In this document: positions 22,401-31,063 of the stretch, piece by piece
How positions within the stretch are numbered: position 1 is the first letter of the stretch
Layout of the letters: each line of letters starts with the position of its first letter
Source of the DNA: Ichthyophis bannanicus
Lineage: Eukaryota > Chordata > Amphibia > Gymnophiona > Ichthyophiidae
Direction of reading: 5' to 3'
Length of the DNA: 64,000 bases
Assembly: GCA_033557465.1 (NCBI GenBank)
Contig: CM066033.1
Span: forward strand, 380,625,289-380,689,288
Program-made: the position numbers and the translations under genes
The notes under the pieces: model-generated
Told to the model about the DNA's origin: nothing
Database searches by the model: none
The model's input: the letters and a program-made list of their open reading frames with translations, nothing else

Positions 22401-22585
22401 AGGAGGTGAGGGTGGCGGGGGCGTGTATCCCAGTGTAAGTTGTTGTGGGATGAACCAGCCCATCTCCTTCCGTGGCTCTTTAGTATTGGGATATGTTTGA
22501 TGGATGGTGTTAAGGCTAGCGAGCAGGAAAGCCAGTTAGTGAGGATGATGTAGCATCCAAGGTTGATGGTAATGAGGGGACCCAT
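19499..22585 (-). CDS. LINE ORF: endonuclease plus reverse transcriptase, C-terminus replaced by hAT sequence
   Basis: The frame is 1028 codons with no internal stop. Residues 85-295 are an AP-like endonuclease, with TETWL at 115-119, GDFN at 218-221 and SDH at 283-285. Residues about 550-800 are the RT: 'YRPIS' 571-575, 'FLDIAAAFDS' 641-650, 'GVPQGSSLS' 699-707, YADD 732-735. All catalytic positions look intact. The first 30 residues are hydrophobic. From about residue 979 the frame reads the hAT terminal repeat. The genuine C-terminal block with the 'WN.LP' motif is still readable beyond the hAT at about 17160-17250. The enzyme may have been active until the hAT arrived. Confidence 0.9.
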   Translation of the reverse strand: MGPLITINLGCYIILTNWLSCSLALTPSIKHIPILKSHGRRWAGSSHNNLHWDTRPRHPHLLHITLQHSNRSKQYDKIYPDSLKCALINARSIRKKWPAVTDLISSHDLDILLVTETWLAEEDNVIINQLRPHNFTVHTSHRQDKRGGGVLILSRSDLQFQTTHSTSTSHMETITISNRRCSISLLYRAPSTSLDELASIIELASNPHSSHTPMWILGDFNLPTLQDNQAVPFLEALENLGFTQLVKAPTHTKGNILDLIFAPQPSLNTSLDPITSITSVPWSDHKLIVLQIPSSKTLSKSLKTTTNTANPTSRSFKPFNKEIILAETQQLINTTTTNLEDLISHWNNSLSAIALRPPAKKHSRKRKNAPWYTADLKESLILLRKLEKHWRRSHAIVDLTAFNSHLAAHRKAISESMKRYHSDILMRSLNKPHDLFDLVKSLSKEPSSGPQVEIDPQDFAAFLQSKMCLVNRASTTITTLGQVTLGAFSAFSIPSKKGIEDTITTLNITTSQSDPCPAFWIKELRSHLSPVIASIMNLSFSTGSFPSALKHTSIRPLLKNCKLDPLKVESYRPISSIPLLAKIIEKEVQRQLQDHIDTAAPLDPCQHGFREYHGVETLLTILFSKIITGIDNIRQGFALIFLDIAAAFDSVNHDILLMRLTEKGITGTALEWCRSYLSGRWQHVRSGGRTSEPFHLDQGVPQGSSLSALLFNIYMQPICKIIRSFNVDCMLYADDVLLYTPISTDHLDLSPLINCFNAVSDWLLSQNLRIQHKKTEVLFISRNHNFIPPQSIRTNDAELQTKPSIRYLGVTLDQHLDMKSHIGNTVRTIYYKIRSLRHLRSILEPKDFRTIYQALIIPHFDYANVILQGLPQSTLNPLQLAMNAAARVLQGATRTDHVTPLLIKLHWLPIHARIIFKTLLLTFKALNKLSAPSLSDLINTTTPNRARRSSAINSLKLPKALTSCSSSTAKRAFILCAPRSVMANLFEPECPNCRTKPKNFLKVPARQLKLHLHKVLHLHKYLHNVTIH

Positions 22586-23270
22586 CTTTATACGGATGAG
22601 AGGAATGTGTTAGGGGAATGAGGATGAAAACCAGAGGAGTATTATCAAATGGAACACAAGAGGCGATCTAGAGCAACTAATGGGTGGGACTATGGGAGGT
22701 TGTTATATTTACTGTTGCCCAGGCCCGGCTCTAACTTGGTAGGGAGATTGCTGGATCTATTTAGAGTCTACGACTGGGTTAGCAAATAATTTTAGTGTAT
22801 TGATGGTACGGCGGTATTCCGATTAACCACACTAAGTGGTACCCTAGATTCTCGTGTGTAGATTACAGTAAATCAAGTACAAATGTGGTTCATAGTGTGG
22901 AATATCAGTTCACATTATACATTAGGTTGAATAGGGCATATTAATGTTTGGTTGGCTGCTACAACACAGGATTACAACAGGTTTTGCAACATTTTGAGGC
23001 ACAATGCATTAGTGTGGCATCTTAGAGTTGCTATTTTAACAATGTATACATTTGTTGCAATGTCTCGGTTAAATTGTAACAGCAGAGCAATTAATCGAGA
23101 AGTAGCTTTGTAGGTCTACCCTGCAACATTTAACACTGAGGGAATATCAGGTGAAAACAAAAGATTAGTTTCAAGAGATTAGTTATAGGAGAGATCAGTC
23201 AACTTACAGTCCTTTGCAGAGTTTGATGTGTTTGCATTCGTTTTTCAGGGCAGTTAGTACCTTGTGCTAG
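22586..23270 (-). other. 5' region of the LINE (untranslated)
   Basis: This 685-bp stretch precedes the ATG of the LINE ORF on the minus strand. No frame or repeat of note is present. It ends at the right TSD copy ACCTTTA (23271-23277). It probably carries the internal promoter, but I cannot point to motifs. Confidence 0.6.
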
Positions 23271-23277
23271 ACCTTTA

Positions 23278-23391
23278 ACTTTGAATAAAAGAAGTCTGTC
23301 GTCTGGAGGGGGCTGGACGCTCAGTTCTAGCCCTCCCTCGACATGCTCCGACAAAAAAATATAATATAGGTTATAATGAAGTTTTATTTTG
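23278..23391 (+). repeat. Right inverted arm of PLE-2, second segment
   Basis: The arm interrupted at 16829 resumes and reads to GAAGTTTTATTTT, the complement of the left arm start near 12025. The 94 bp that follow to 23485, rich in T runs, have no counterpart on the left. Confidence 0.85.
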
Positions 23392-23659
23392 TTTAAGATA
23401 AGTTTGTGAGGGATTTTGTTTTTTTGGGGGGATTCACGTAGATATATTATTTTTCCTCTTCCAAAAAGGTTTTTTTTTTGTTGATCATTAATTATGTCCA
23501 GGTCATATTTTGTTTTTTTTCTCAGAAATTACTACGTCTAAGTTGCACAGACATCTTTTTGTTGTTGTATACCTTTTGAACATGCTATTAAAATATCACG
23601 ACATACAACTGAAATATTTCCAATTATTTCTCAAGATACTGTACACAGCTTACCTAAAA

Positions 23660-23691
23660 TGCAAGGGTGCCAATAATGTTGACCACAACTG
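23660..23691 (-). repeat. Right terminal inverted repeat of the Tc1 element
   Basis: Exact complement of 2384-2415, followed by TA. Confidence 0.92.
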
Positions 23692-23699
23692 TAACTGCA

Positions 23700-24063
23700 T
23701 CTGCCCCTTAGACCCCCAACACCACCACTTCAAACCCAACCACAGTGTAGCGATTCTACACACATCACTCCTGCACAGATTAATAAAAGGCACTGAAGGA
23801 TCAGGACAAGGTTTCACGTAATATTCCTTGACATCTCATCTATCTGACTCAATAAGCCACCATAATTTCTTATTACGACTACAGGAAATAACCCTAAGTA
23901 AAATCACACTGAAATGGTTTCAGTCATAGCTAAATGACTGCCAGGAACAGGTTAAAATAGGCTCACACAAATCAAAGCCCTTCAAACAACACCAGGGAGT
24001 CCCACACAGATCCTCCCTATCAAGACAAAGTTTCACTTAATATTTCTCGACATCTCATCTGCA
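23700..24063 (+). pseudogene. LINE RT fragment in inverted orientation
   Basis: On the plus strand the reading gives 'VIFLDISS' (motif A), then 'LLRLQEITLSKITLKWFQS' and 'GVPHRSSLS' (motif B) with several stops. The words match a CR1/L2-type RT. A second copy of the motif-A stretch follows at 24024 ('LIFLDISSAF'), out of order. The LINE left of the Tc1 (1137-2381) is on the minus strand and starts just after motif B. This piece could therefore be its inverted 5' part. Confidence 0.65.
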
Positions 24064-24239
24064 TTTTTGCTTCTTTTTGCTGGTCTGTTCCTGATCACCT
24101 TCTCTCCACCCAAGTCCACCCTTGCCTCGGCGTCACATTTTTCTTGGGTCCTTTTTTATTTTTCAGTGCGTGGGTCTTTTCTTGCACCCTCCCTGAATGA
24201 GACATCAGAGTTTGACCTCGCAGGTGCTGTCTTCCCCCG

Positions 24240-24432
24240 CTATGTTTTTGGGCAGCAGATTTAAGCAATGTGGCAAATGCCCCCTACCATGGTCGTTATA
24301 GACCACCACAGTTGCTGTATCAAGTGCCACGGTGCGGATCACGATGATTCCACTTGCCCGCTCTGCCTGCAGATGTCAAGCAAGAGCCGGAGGACTCATG
24401 AAAAGCAGCAAGGGGAGCTTTTTGACTGGAAA
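24240..24432 (+). pseudogene. DIRS-type gag fragment with Cys/His cluster
   Basis: A 60-codon frame from 24268 reads 'DHHSCCIKCHGADHDDSTC' and 'CLQMSSKSRRTHEK'. This arrangement of D-x-H, C-x2-C, H-D and C-x2-C resembles the N-terminal region of DIRS-like ORF1 proteins, where it precedes the serine-rich part. The frame upstream is not convincing, and downstream it runs into the minisatellite. It is a fragment only. Confidence 0.5.
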
Positions 24433-24895
24433 TGGCTGATGGGGGGCTAGGATAGGACTGGAAATAGGCTGATGGGGGGCTAGGACTGGAAATGGCTGAT
24501 GGGGGGGGGCTAGGATTGGAAATAGGCTAATGGGAGGACTTGGACTGGAAATGGGCTGATGTGGGGGGATGGGAGAATGGGAGAATGGGAGAATGGGACT
24601 AGAAGGGAGCGTATACTGGGTAGGGCTGGAACTAGAAGGCAGCTGATGCTGGGGAAGGACTAGAAGGGGGTGGGGCTGGGGGAGTGAGGATGCAGAGGGA
24701 AAGAGATTTTGTGTGGGAGGGAAGAAAAAGCTATGATTGGCCAGGTATTGGGAGATTAAGTAGGAATTGAGGATGGAAGGGTGAAATTTGAGTGGATGAA
24801 AAAGGAATAAGGAAAGAAATTAAGGAAAGAGCAAAAGTGGAAAGATCAGTATGATAAAGCAGATGTAGAGAAAGAATGGAAAATAACTAGTAGAG
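24433..24895 (+). mobile_element. Partial copy of the hAT element interior
   Basis: It starts with GGCTGATGGGGGGCTAGGACTGGAAAT units and continues with about 240 bp that match 18630-18860 ('tttgtgtgggagggaagaaaaa', 'attggccaggtattggg'). Both terminal repeats are missing. It shows that the minisatellite and its downstream flank travel together. Confidence 0.7.
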
Positions 24896-25201
24896 GACAA
24901 ATGGACAATGAAGATAACATGATTTGTACTGAGATGGTTTCCATTTGGTTGTTGTGGTTAATTGGGTTTTTGGAGAGTTATTAGGGTTTGTTTTGGTCTG
25001 TGAGTGGTTTAAAACCAGGGCTGCTCTTTGATGATCCTATGTGCTAGTTCTTATGTGGTGTGAGTGTGGTGAGCACAGAAGGTGGGTTTGGTAGTGGTCT
25101 TACCTTGATTTTGCATCTCTGGTGGTGTTGGTGGCCCTTTGACGTGGCTCTCTGGTGCGGTTCTGCCAGGTGTGGGCACATCTGCAGCACTCTCCTTTGA
25201 G
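24896..25201. other. Unassigned non-coding DNA
   Basis: T/G-rich sequence without a frame, repeat or terminal structure that I recognise. Confidence 0.5.
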
Positions 25202-25345
25202 ATTTATTATTTATTATTTATTTATTTATTACAATTTCTTATATACCGCACTATTGTCAGCGCGGTTTACATACAACAAAATGACCATAACAAACTGTTT
25301 GGCTTCACATAGAACAGGAGAAAACAACTTGGATAACATGCTTCT
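25202..25345 (-). mobile_element. LINE 3' end, heavily 5'-truncated
   Basis: A TTATT/TTTA-rich tail (25202-25231) is followed by 'tatataccgcactattgtcagcgcggtttac', the same terminal block as at 16860. About 110 bp of the 3' UTR remain. It abuts the right half of the hAT-like MITE. Confidence 0.7.
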
Positions 25346-25347
25346 GC

Positions 25348-25404
25348 TTATCCTGAAAACCTGATCGACTAAGTATATCCCAAGGACTGTGTTACGAACC
25401 CCTG
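25348..25404 (-). mobile_element. Right half of the palindromic hAT-like MITE
   Basis: The reverse complement starts CAGGGGTTCG and ends ATCCTGAAAACC-like, matching 1019-1080. CTCTAGAC at 25405-25412 matches the left flank CTCTAGAG at seven of eight positions. Confidence 0.55.
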
Positions 25405-25412
25405 CTCTAGAC

Positions 25413-26090
25413 ACAGGGGGCCTGTGAGTGTGGGGGGGTCTTCAGGGGTGGGATTCTTCATGGGGAAGATTTTGCTGGTTTGGTGGGATTCAGGGAGGAG
25501 GATCGACTGGGGAGATTCCTGGCTGTTGGGAGCAATGGTTTAAAAAGCTGTAGATGTGCACATCTGGGGAGAGAAATGCTCTTTTCCCACATGCAGCTTT
25601 TGAAAATTGATATTCCCACTGGATGTGCCGGCAAACGGATGTACATTCCTGAACTTCCTTCTAGGTGTTTTACAAAAGGCTCCATGTTTGGCAGAGCATT
25701 TTGCAAAATACTGGGGAAATTGCACATGCTCCCCTCAATTGTCATCTCAACGTGCTACGTGAAAGGGGCCTTCACAATGACTACATTTTCGTTTAGTGCA
25801 AGGTTACAATCTGATAGCTACCGAAGGGGAGAAGTAGCAGTTCCATCATTGTTTTCCTCAATTACAGCTAGGCAAATTATCTGAGGAATTATTCAACCTT
25901 CTGACACAGTTTAACCAACAGGCAGGTTTGAAATGTACCTTGAGAAGTCTTCAAAACACAGCAGGGTTTATACTTGCAAAGAAATCCATGTAATGTAATC
26001 AAGATGACAACTCTTCAAAAGCATTCCTCCAAGATTAAAGTAACACATTGCGAGCTTCATTTTCTGTTACTGCACAAACATATTTTACTC
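25413..26090. other. Unassigned sequence before the candidate exon
   Basis: A 134-codon plus-strand frame (25480-25884) covers much of this, but its composition is not protein-like, it has no recognisable domain and the opposite strand is also open (25458-25745). I treat it as chance. No repeat family was recognised, so it may be old unique DNA or intron. Confidence 0.4.
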
Positions 26091-26097
26091 TTTGCAG

Positions 26098-26228
26098 GTC
26101 AAATGACTTTAACAGACTTAGCCTATGGGTTGAGTGATTGGCCACTGAGCCTTCGGGGAATTCTAAACAATATGAGCAAAGGCAAATATCATAACAAACT
26201 GTATATCTACAAGAAAGACTTAAAGTGA
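26098..26228 (+). other. Candidate terminal exon of an unidentified host gene
   Basis: A pyrimidine-rich tract and TTTACTCTTTGCAG end at 26097, a good 3' splice site. From there a 42-codon frame runs to TGA at 26226-26228. It reads 'MTLTDLAYGLSDWP' early and 'NKLYIYKKDLK' at the end, with protein-like composition and no repeat signature. I do not recognise the family. No upstream exon or close poly(A) signal could be linked to it. The alternative is a chance frame. Confidence 0.3.
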
Positions 26229-27583
26229 CAGAAATCTGAGGGAGGTATTATTGGTCTCAGGGGTTCTGTTAACATCTAAGCCTGCTGTACTATTTCCCAT
26301 GCTATGCAGAGCATGGTTTATGGAATTCTTTCCAATCCCTCTGCATGTGCTTCTTTTCTTTACTGCCCCCATCACATGCAGAAACATCAGGCCCGATATT
26401 TAAAGGCACTTATCCAGGTAACAGCAATGCTACTTGAATATGTCCCACTGGGAGATAATTCAGCAGCACTATCGGAGACCACCAGCACATGAATACCACA
26501 CACACACAGAAACTGGGATTATAAATAGCTACCTAGCTGTGATGTACTGCATTTTAAATTATTCACATATATATTTCATTATCTTTTGCTGTTATTTCGA
26601 CTCTGAAAGTTACTGATTGTACTTTCATCTTGGTGGCTATCTGTACTGTCAGTGCCAACTAGTGTCTGTTGCCATAAATTAAGGAATTGATAAACCAGGA
26701 ACATACCTAGAGTCTAGATTTAGTGGGGGGGGGGGGGGGGTAAAGTACTGTCAGATGTGCTGGAGGTTCAGATTGACAACTGCCTTGCTTTTTTCATGAT
26801 TCTACAGATTTTTACATTCATGTATGGAACCTAGAAGGATAGCTAACATATTTGCACATTTGTTTTAGATTAAAATCTCTAAATGCAATTCTCTGATTCT
26901 CCCCCTGTGTGAGTGAGCCTGCCCTGCCTGCTTTCAATGTAACTAGCAGCAGAGACTATGGGTAGGATCCAGCCAATGGGAAGGCTGTGGGGGCGGAGCA
27001 CTGGAATGCTGCTCTAGTCAAAGGAAGGGAAGAGTGAGCTGGGAAGGGAAGGTTTCTGTGCTGTAGTAGTTCAGTTTGTGTGTGTGGTGGGAGATGGAAG
27101 AGAAATGAAGCCCCCCTCCCCCCCCCCAAAAAAAAATACCTCAATACATTTCTCTAAGAAAAGCAGTTCCAAAAGCTGCAGCATACACAGTTACAGAGCA
27201 ATTACACAATTGTACCTGTTAAATACACTCCCCTCTTTTCTCCTCTCCCCATCACAGACACACAGAGAACAAATAAACATACTCATACACAGGCACATAC
27301 ATACAGGAATTCATACACATGTACAAAAATACAAAAACTTCTAAATTGGCGTTCTCTTTCCTTTCTGCAGCCTTTTATAATTTTATGATTGTAAACCACT
27401 CTGATACCCTGTGACGGGCGGTATATAAAGTTTTAAATAAACATAAACATAACACACAAACATGGAAGTTCATACAGGCATGCATAGTCATACCAATCCA
27501 CAAAGATACACAAACACATACGCAAACAGGATAGAGAAACACAAAAAAACATAATAAACTTACAAAACTGAGATACACATGCG

Positions 27584-27614
<31 letters not shown>

Positions 27615-29235
27615 ATTCATCCACACACTACATTAACAAGAACTCACACATGGAAGCACTGCAGATATAAACAGAAGGTGTAAACACTTGTATACACAAA
27701 CATGGAGAGGTTGGAAAGAATTCTATGAGCCCTGCTCTGCTGAGCACGCTTTCCCCCACTTGTTTTCCTAAAACTGTTGTACCAGTTCTGAAAGCAAAGA
27801 AACTTTCAGTTCCAAATTCATTTAAAATAAAGATTTAGAAAAAAATAAAATACTGCAGCCTTATATTTGAAAGAGCTGAATAGATAGATGGGGAGAGAGG
27901 ACAGTTGTACGATTTGAATGAAACTACTCAATGATCACTGAAGATGTATAAGAAAATAATGTCCAAGAGAACAGCCAATGATTAAATCAAAAGAAAACAT
28001 TATTCCATACTGTAAAATAAGACCACAAATTTTTTTTAAATGAGTGAGACTAATTACTAGTGCCATACAATACACTGGGCTATAAGTGAACATACATAAT
28101 AACCAGAGTCTTTATACACAAATATATACTGCAAGCTTAGTTTATTGACACTTTGTACATAGCCAGCATTTTTCCTTAACTGTGAAGAAGAAGAAAGTGC
28201 AGTGGTCTAAATTTGAGCCTTTAATACTGTGAATGCAATGTCCTCTTGTGACCATCCCTATGACAAGATTTCCCTAGAGATGTTTATGGCTACTGATTTC
28301 TGTGCTATAGGCAACTGAAAAAGGCTGCATACCATACTTATCTCAATACACCTGCTTCTCAGCATAATGCCTTAGGCTACATGCTCCTCTTCGGAAAAAT
28401 TTGAAATGGAAATCTGATCACTATTTCTGGATTTTAGAGCAGTGCCCTTAAGTTTGTTACAGGGTATTGTGAGACATAAGAAAAAGAACAAATACAGACT
28501 TATGTTTCAAATTGTGCTTAGCAACCACTGACAATTATTTCATATTTCCTTATAATTATTTTTATGAACATTTCACACCATATAATCTTTTTTTTCACAA
28601 ACATAATATTTTTTTCTGTGGCAAACAGTTAATCAGTGAAAATAATTACAATTTGTTAATAGACATGAAGAGAATAACATGATAACGTCACCTAGATGAA
28701 GGGCCAAGTGGGGGCCTATATACTAAAAATACAAAGTTGCCTATGTGTTTTTGCTTAATACTAGCACAAACCCAGCAGAAATTGCAGTATCATGAACGGT
28801 GTTCCCATAAGCAGCTTTGAAGTGCACAGGAGTCCTCCGCCAGTGTTCCTGCCAATCATGTTTTCAATTATGAGAGGCGGGCAGTTCCTAAGGGATAGAA
28901 AGTTCCAGATCTGTCCAGACCTTGGGAGCTGCTGCCCCTCGCATTTCAAAATGTGATTGTGTTGCAGTAAACCCCACTAACAGGAATGCCTACATACTAA
29001 TGTTGCTTAGCTCATTGATGATGAACCTGGGTAGATTTACATCAACTCGGCCAACATGCATAAAATCCACTCCTGAACAGTCTCGTGCAAGTAATATCAT
29101 TCTCGTTATCACACACACTTATACATGCAGAGTAATTTATCATAAAAGATATTTTGCGCATTCATACTGGCATAAATGCACAAAAATGCTTTATAAAATT
29201 AGCCTGGGAAATCTGAATCTCAAAGGTATAGTTTA
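26229..29235. other. Gene-free stretch with simple repeats
   Basis: No coding frame is supported over 3 kb. It contains a G run at 26725-26740, a C/A-rich run near 27112-27136, (GC)n at 27581-27592 leading into (AC)n to 27615, and a CA-rich region from about 27250. At 27385-27445 'gattgtaaaccactctgataccctgtgacgggcggtatataaa' resembles the 3' end of a CR1/L2 LINE or a SINE built on it. The part after 27700 is AT-rich and featureless to me. Confidence 0.55.
27581..27615 (+). repeat. GC/AC dinucleotide microsatellite
   Basis: Six GC units followed by about twelve AC units. The antisense Cys-Val-rich frames here are artefacts of this repeat. Confidence 0.95.
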
Positions 29236-29244
29236 CATTACATA

Positions 29245-29300
29245 GGGGCCCTTTTACTAATAGGCGCTAAGCAGTTAGTGCGGCCCAAATTCCATGCTAA
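29245..29300 (+). mobile_element. Fragment of a GGGGCCCTTTTACTAA-type MITE
   Basis: Starts GGGGCCCTTTTACTAATAGGCGCTAAGC; a related inverted end is at about 54560-54590 (TTTAGTAAAAGAGCCCC). No matching right end was found here, so it is incomplete. Confidence 0.45.
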
Positions 29301-29445
29301 CTGTGCTTTGCATGTTTGGGTGATAAATAGGTGGGTTGGAGCAAAGAGTGGGTGGGTTGAGCGCCCTACAGCAGCATTGTACCTATCCCTGTGCATGCAG
29401 TGCAGACGCACAGGGTACAAACAAAATAGGACGCATTTGGGGTTG

Positions 29446-29795
29446 CCGGCCTCGGCTCCCCTCCCTGCTGTCTGCCCTTGCCTCGTTGCTGTTGCCGCTT
29501 TTCGTGTTTCCATGGCAATGGTGGTGGCAGCGGCAGAGCAGACCCCCAACTGAAAAAAAAACAGTGAGTCTTTCCGACGCCACGCTTGCATGTTGGCCTA
29601 ATCCTTTCTTCCTCTGACGTATCCTCGTATCAGAGGAGGGAGGGACCAGACCAGCCATTCAAGCGCGGAGTCAGAAAAACCCAAGTGGGTTTTTTTTTCA
29701 ATTTGATATCCGTGCCGCTGCTGCTGTCGCCAAGGAAACACGAAAAGTGACTGGGCAAGGACAGGCAGTGTAGGGGGAGCTGGCTGGACATGGAG
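29446..29795. repeat. Imperfect 350-bp inverted repeat next to the DIRS element
   Basis: The left arm (about 29446-29618) and right arm (about 29632-29795) are mutual complements with mismatches. Both contain CTTTTCGTGTTTCC on the sense of the arm and an A-run/T-run pair (29551-29560, 29690-29699). The centre is CCTCTGA..TCAGAGG (29614-29640). It ends where the tyrosine recombinase match ends. It could be a foldback element or a DIRS terminal structure. Confidence 0.65.
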
Positions 29796-29799
29796 GTAA

Positions 29800-30056
29800 G
29801 ATGGGGAGATGCTTCTTGTCGAGGTTATGGCTACTAGGAACATCATCTTGAGGGACAAATCCCAGAGTGATATATGCTTGAGCAGCTCGAAGGGGGCTCC
29901 CATAAGAACCCTGAGGACTAAAGCGAGATCCCAGAGTGGTACGACTGGATGGACAGGAGGGCGCAGCACTTTTGTGCCTCTGAGAAACGTGGCCACATCC
30001 TCATGAGAGGCAATCGAATGACCCCTGATGGGACCATGGAAGCAAGCTACAGCCAA
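29800..30056 (-). pseudogene. DIRS tyrosine recombinase, N-terminal part
   Basis: The frame gives 'VATFLRGTKVLRPP', 'PLWDLALVLRVLMGAPFE' and 'WDLSLKMMFLVAITSTR'. This matches the core-binding and first catalytic helix region of DIRS recombinases, where the first catalytic Arg lies in the 'LAITSARR' stretch. The following His-x-x-Arg and Tyr blocks are absent, replaced by the inverted repeat. Confidence 0.75.
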
Positions 30057-30703
30057 GATGTGGAGGGAGCCGAGGGCCAGGCCTTTGTCTGGCCCCTCCT
30101 GAAGGAAGGCTAGGATCTCGGGGATTTGTGTCCATCACGGCGAGAGGTGATGTTTTGAACACCAGGACTCAGACACGCCACACTCGCATATACGCCAATG
30201 ACGTAGAGGGGCACCGTGCCTTTAGCAGGGTAGCCACCACTTGATGAGAATACCCTCTGTGACTCAAATGTTGGCGTTCAAGAGCCAGGCTGTAAGTGAG
30301 TAGGAGGTGGGGTCATTCATGGTGATTAGGCCCTGCCACAGGAGATCTTTGCAAACTATGAGAGACAGAGGAGACGACCGAGCTAACCACATGAGGTCGG
30401 CGTACCACGGCCTCAAAGGCTAGTTGGGCACCACCAGGATCACTGCTCCAGGGTGTGCCTCGATGCATCAGAGAACTCTCTCGATCAGCACCCGGGGGGG
30501 GGGGGGGAAGACGTACTACAGTGGTGCTGACGGCCATGGCTGGACCAACGCATCCAGACCGTGAGACCCGTGCTCCCTCTTCCAACTGAAAAAGGAGGGC
30601 ATCCTGGCATTCCCTGCCAACGCCATGAGGTCCTTCGTAGGCAGCCCCCACATCTGCACTATCTGCTGAATTGCCAAAGGGGCAAGTTCCCATTCTCCGG
30701 GAT

Positions 30704-31063
30704 CTAGAGTATGACAGTTGAGGAAGTCTGCTTGGATGCTGTCCAGCCCTGCGATGTGTTGGGCCGACAGGGCTGTAAATGATGTTCTGCCCAGGGAAAA
30801 AGAAGCACCATCTCCCTGGCCATCCCTGGACACTTCTTACCATCTTGATGATTCAGATAGGCCACTGTCATCGTGTTGTCCAAAAGAACGCAGACTGCTT
30901 GGGTGCGAAGGAGAAGCAGGAAGCGTAACAAAGCCAGGCGAACTGCCTGGGACTCCAGGCAGTTGATGATCCAGGTGCCCTGAGCCGACTGGTTCAGGCA
31001 GTGAGCTTCCCAGCTCGAAAGGCTGACGTAAGTGATCAGTAAAATCCAGCGGGGTGTCTCCAA
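30704..31063 (-). pseudogene. DIRS RNase H region
   Basis: The frame shows 'INCLESQAVRLALLRFLLLL' and 'VCVLLDNTMTVAYLNHQDG', the wording of DIRS-type RNase H, where the Glu and the second Asp are catalytic. An adjacent frame (30516-30833) supplies 'DPGEWELAPLAIQQI', the region that normally follows. A frameshift separates them. Confidence 0.75.

Larger units (their letters stand above)
16830..23270 (-). mobile_element. Nearly full-length CR1/L2-superfamily LINE
   Basis: Inserted in the right arm of PLE-2 with a short duplication, ACCTTTA (16823-16829 and 23271-23277). The minus strand holds a 5' region of about 0.7 kb, one long ORF and a 3' UTR ending in TTTA repeats (16830-16858), after the block 'tataccgcactattcagc..gcgcggtttaca'. 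Without the hAT insertion it is about 4.0 kb. Related 3' tails occur at 1137 and 25202. This is the best-preserved LINE coding sequence in the left half of the window. Confidence 0.85.
12023..23485 (-). mobile_element. Penelope-like element 2 (PLE-2) with inverted terminal arms, itself invaded
   Basis: It is bounded by a perfect 16-bp duplication, CATTAATTATGTCCAG (12007-12022 and 23486-23501). The coding strand is minus: RT, then GIY-YIG at the left end. The right end repeats the left-hand 1 kb in opposite orientation, so the element begins and ends with inverted arms. A 94-bp tail (23392-23485) is found only on the right, the 5' side. Two later insertions inflate it: a solo LTR (13973-15503) and a LINE (16830-23270). 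Removing them leaves about 3.5 kb. Confidence 0.85.
2384..23691 (+). mobile_element. Tc1/mariner transposon, spread over 21 kb by nested insertions
   Basis: The ends are perfect 32-bp inverted repeats (2384-2415 and 23660-23691, starting CAGTTGTGGTCAAC), each bordered by TA (2382-2383, 23692-23693). That is the dinucleotide Tc1/mariner elements duplicate. The element's own DNA is 2384-2594, 4948-5917, 11789-12022 and 23502-23691, about 1.6 kb, the normal size for this family. Between these pieces sit PLE-1, an L1-like element and PLE-2, each with its own TSD. The transposase is a pseudogene in the same orientation. Confidence 0.9.

Noticed and set aside
25480..25884. 134-codon plus-strand frame as a host exon
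   Set aside because: The opposite strand is equally open, the composition is not protein-like and no splice signals frame it convincingly.
27375..27626. Antisense frames rich in Cys and Val
   Set aside because: They translate a CA/GC microsatellite and CA-rich flank.
29238..29658. Four overlapping frames of about 90-117 codons on both strands
   Set aside because: They lie in a GC-rich inverted repeat that is open by composition in many frames.
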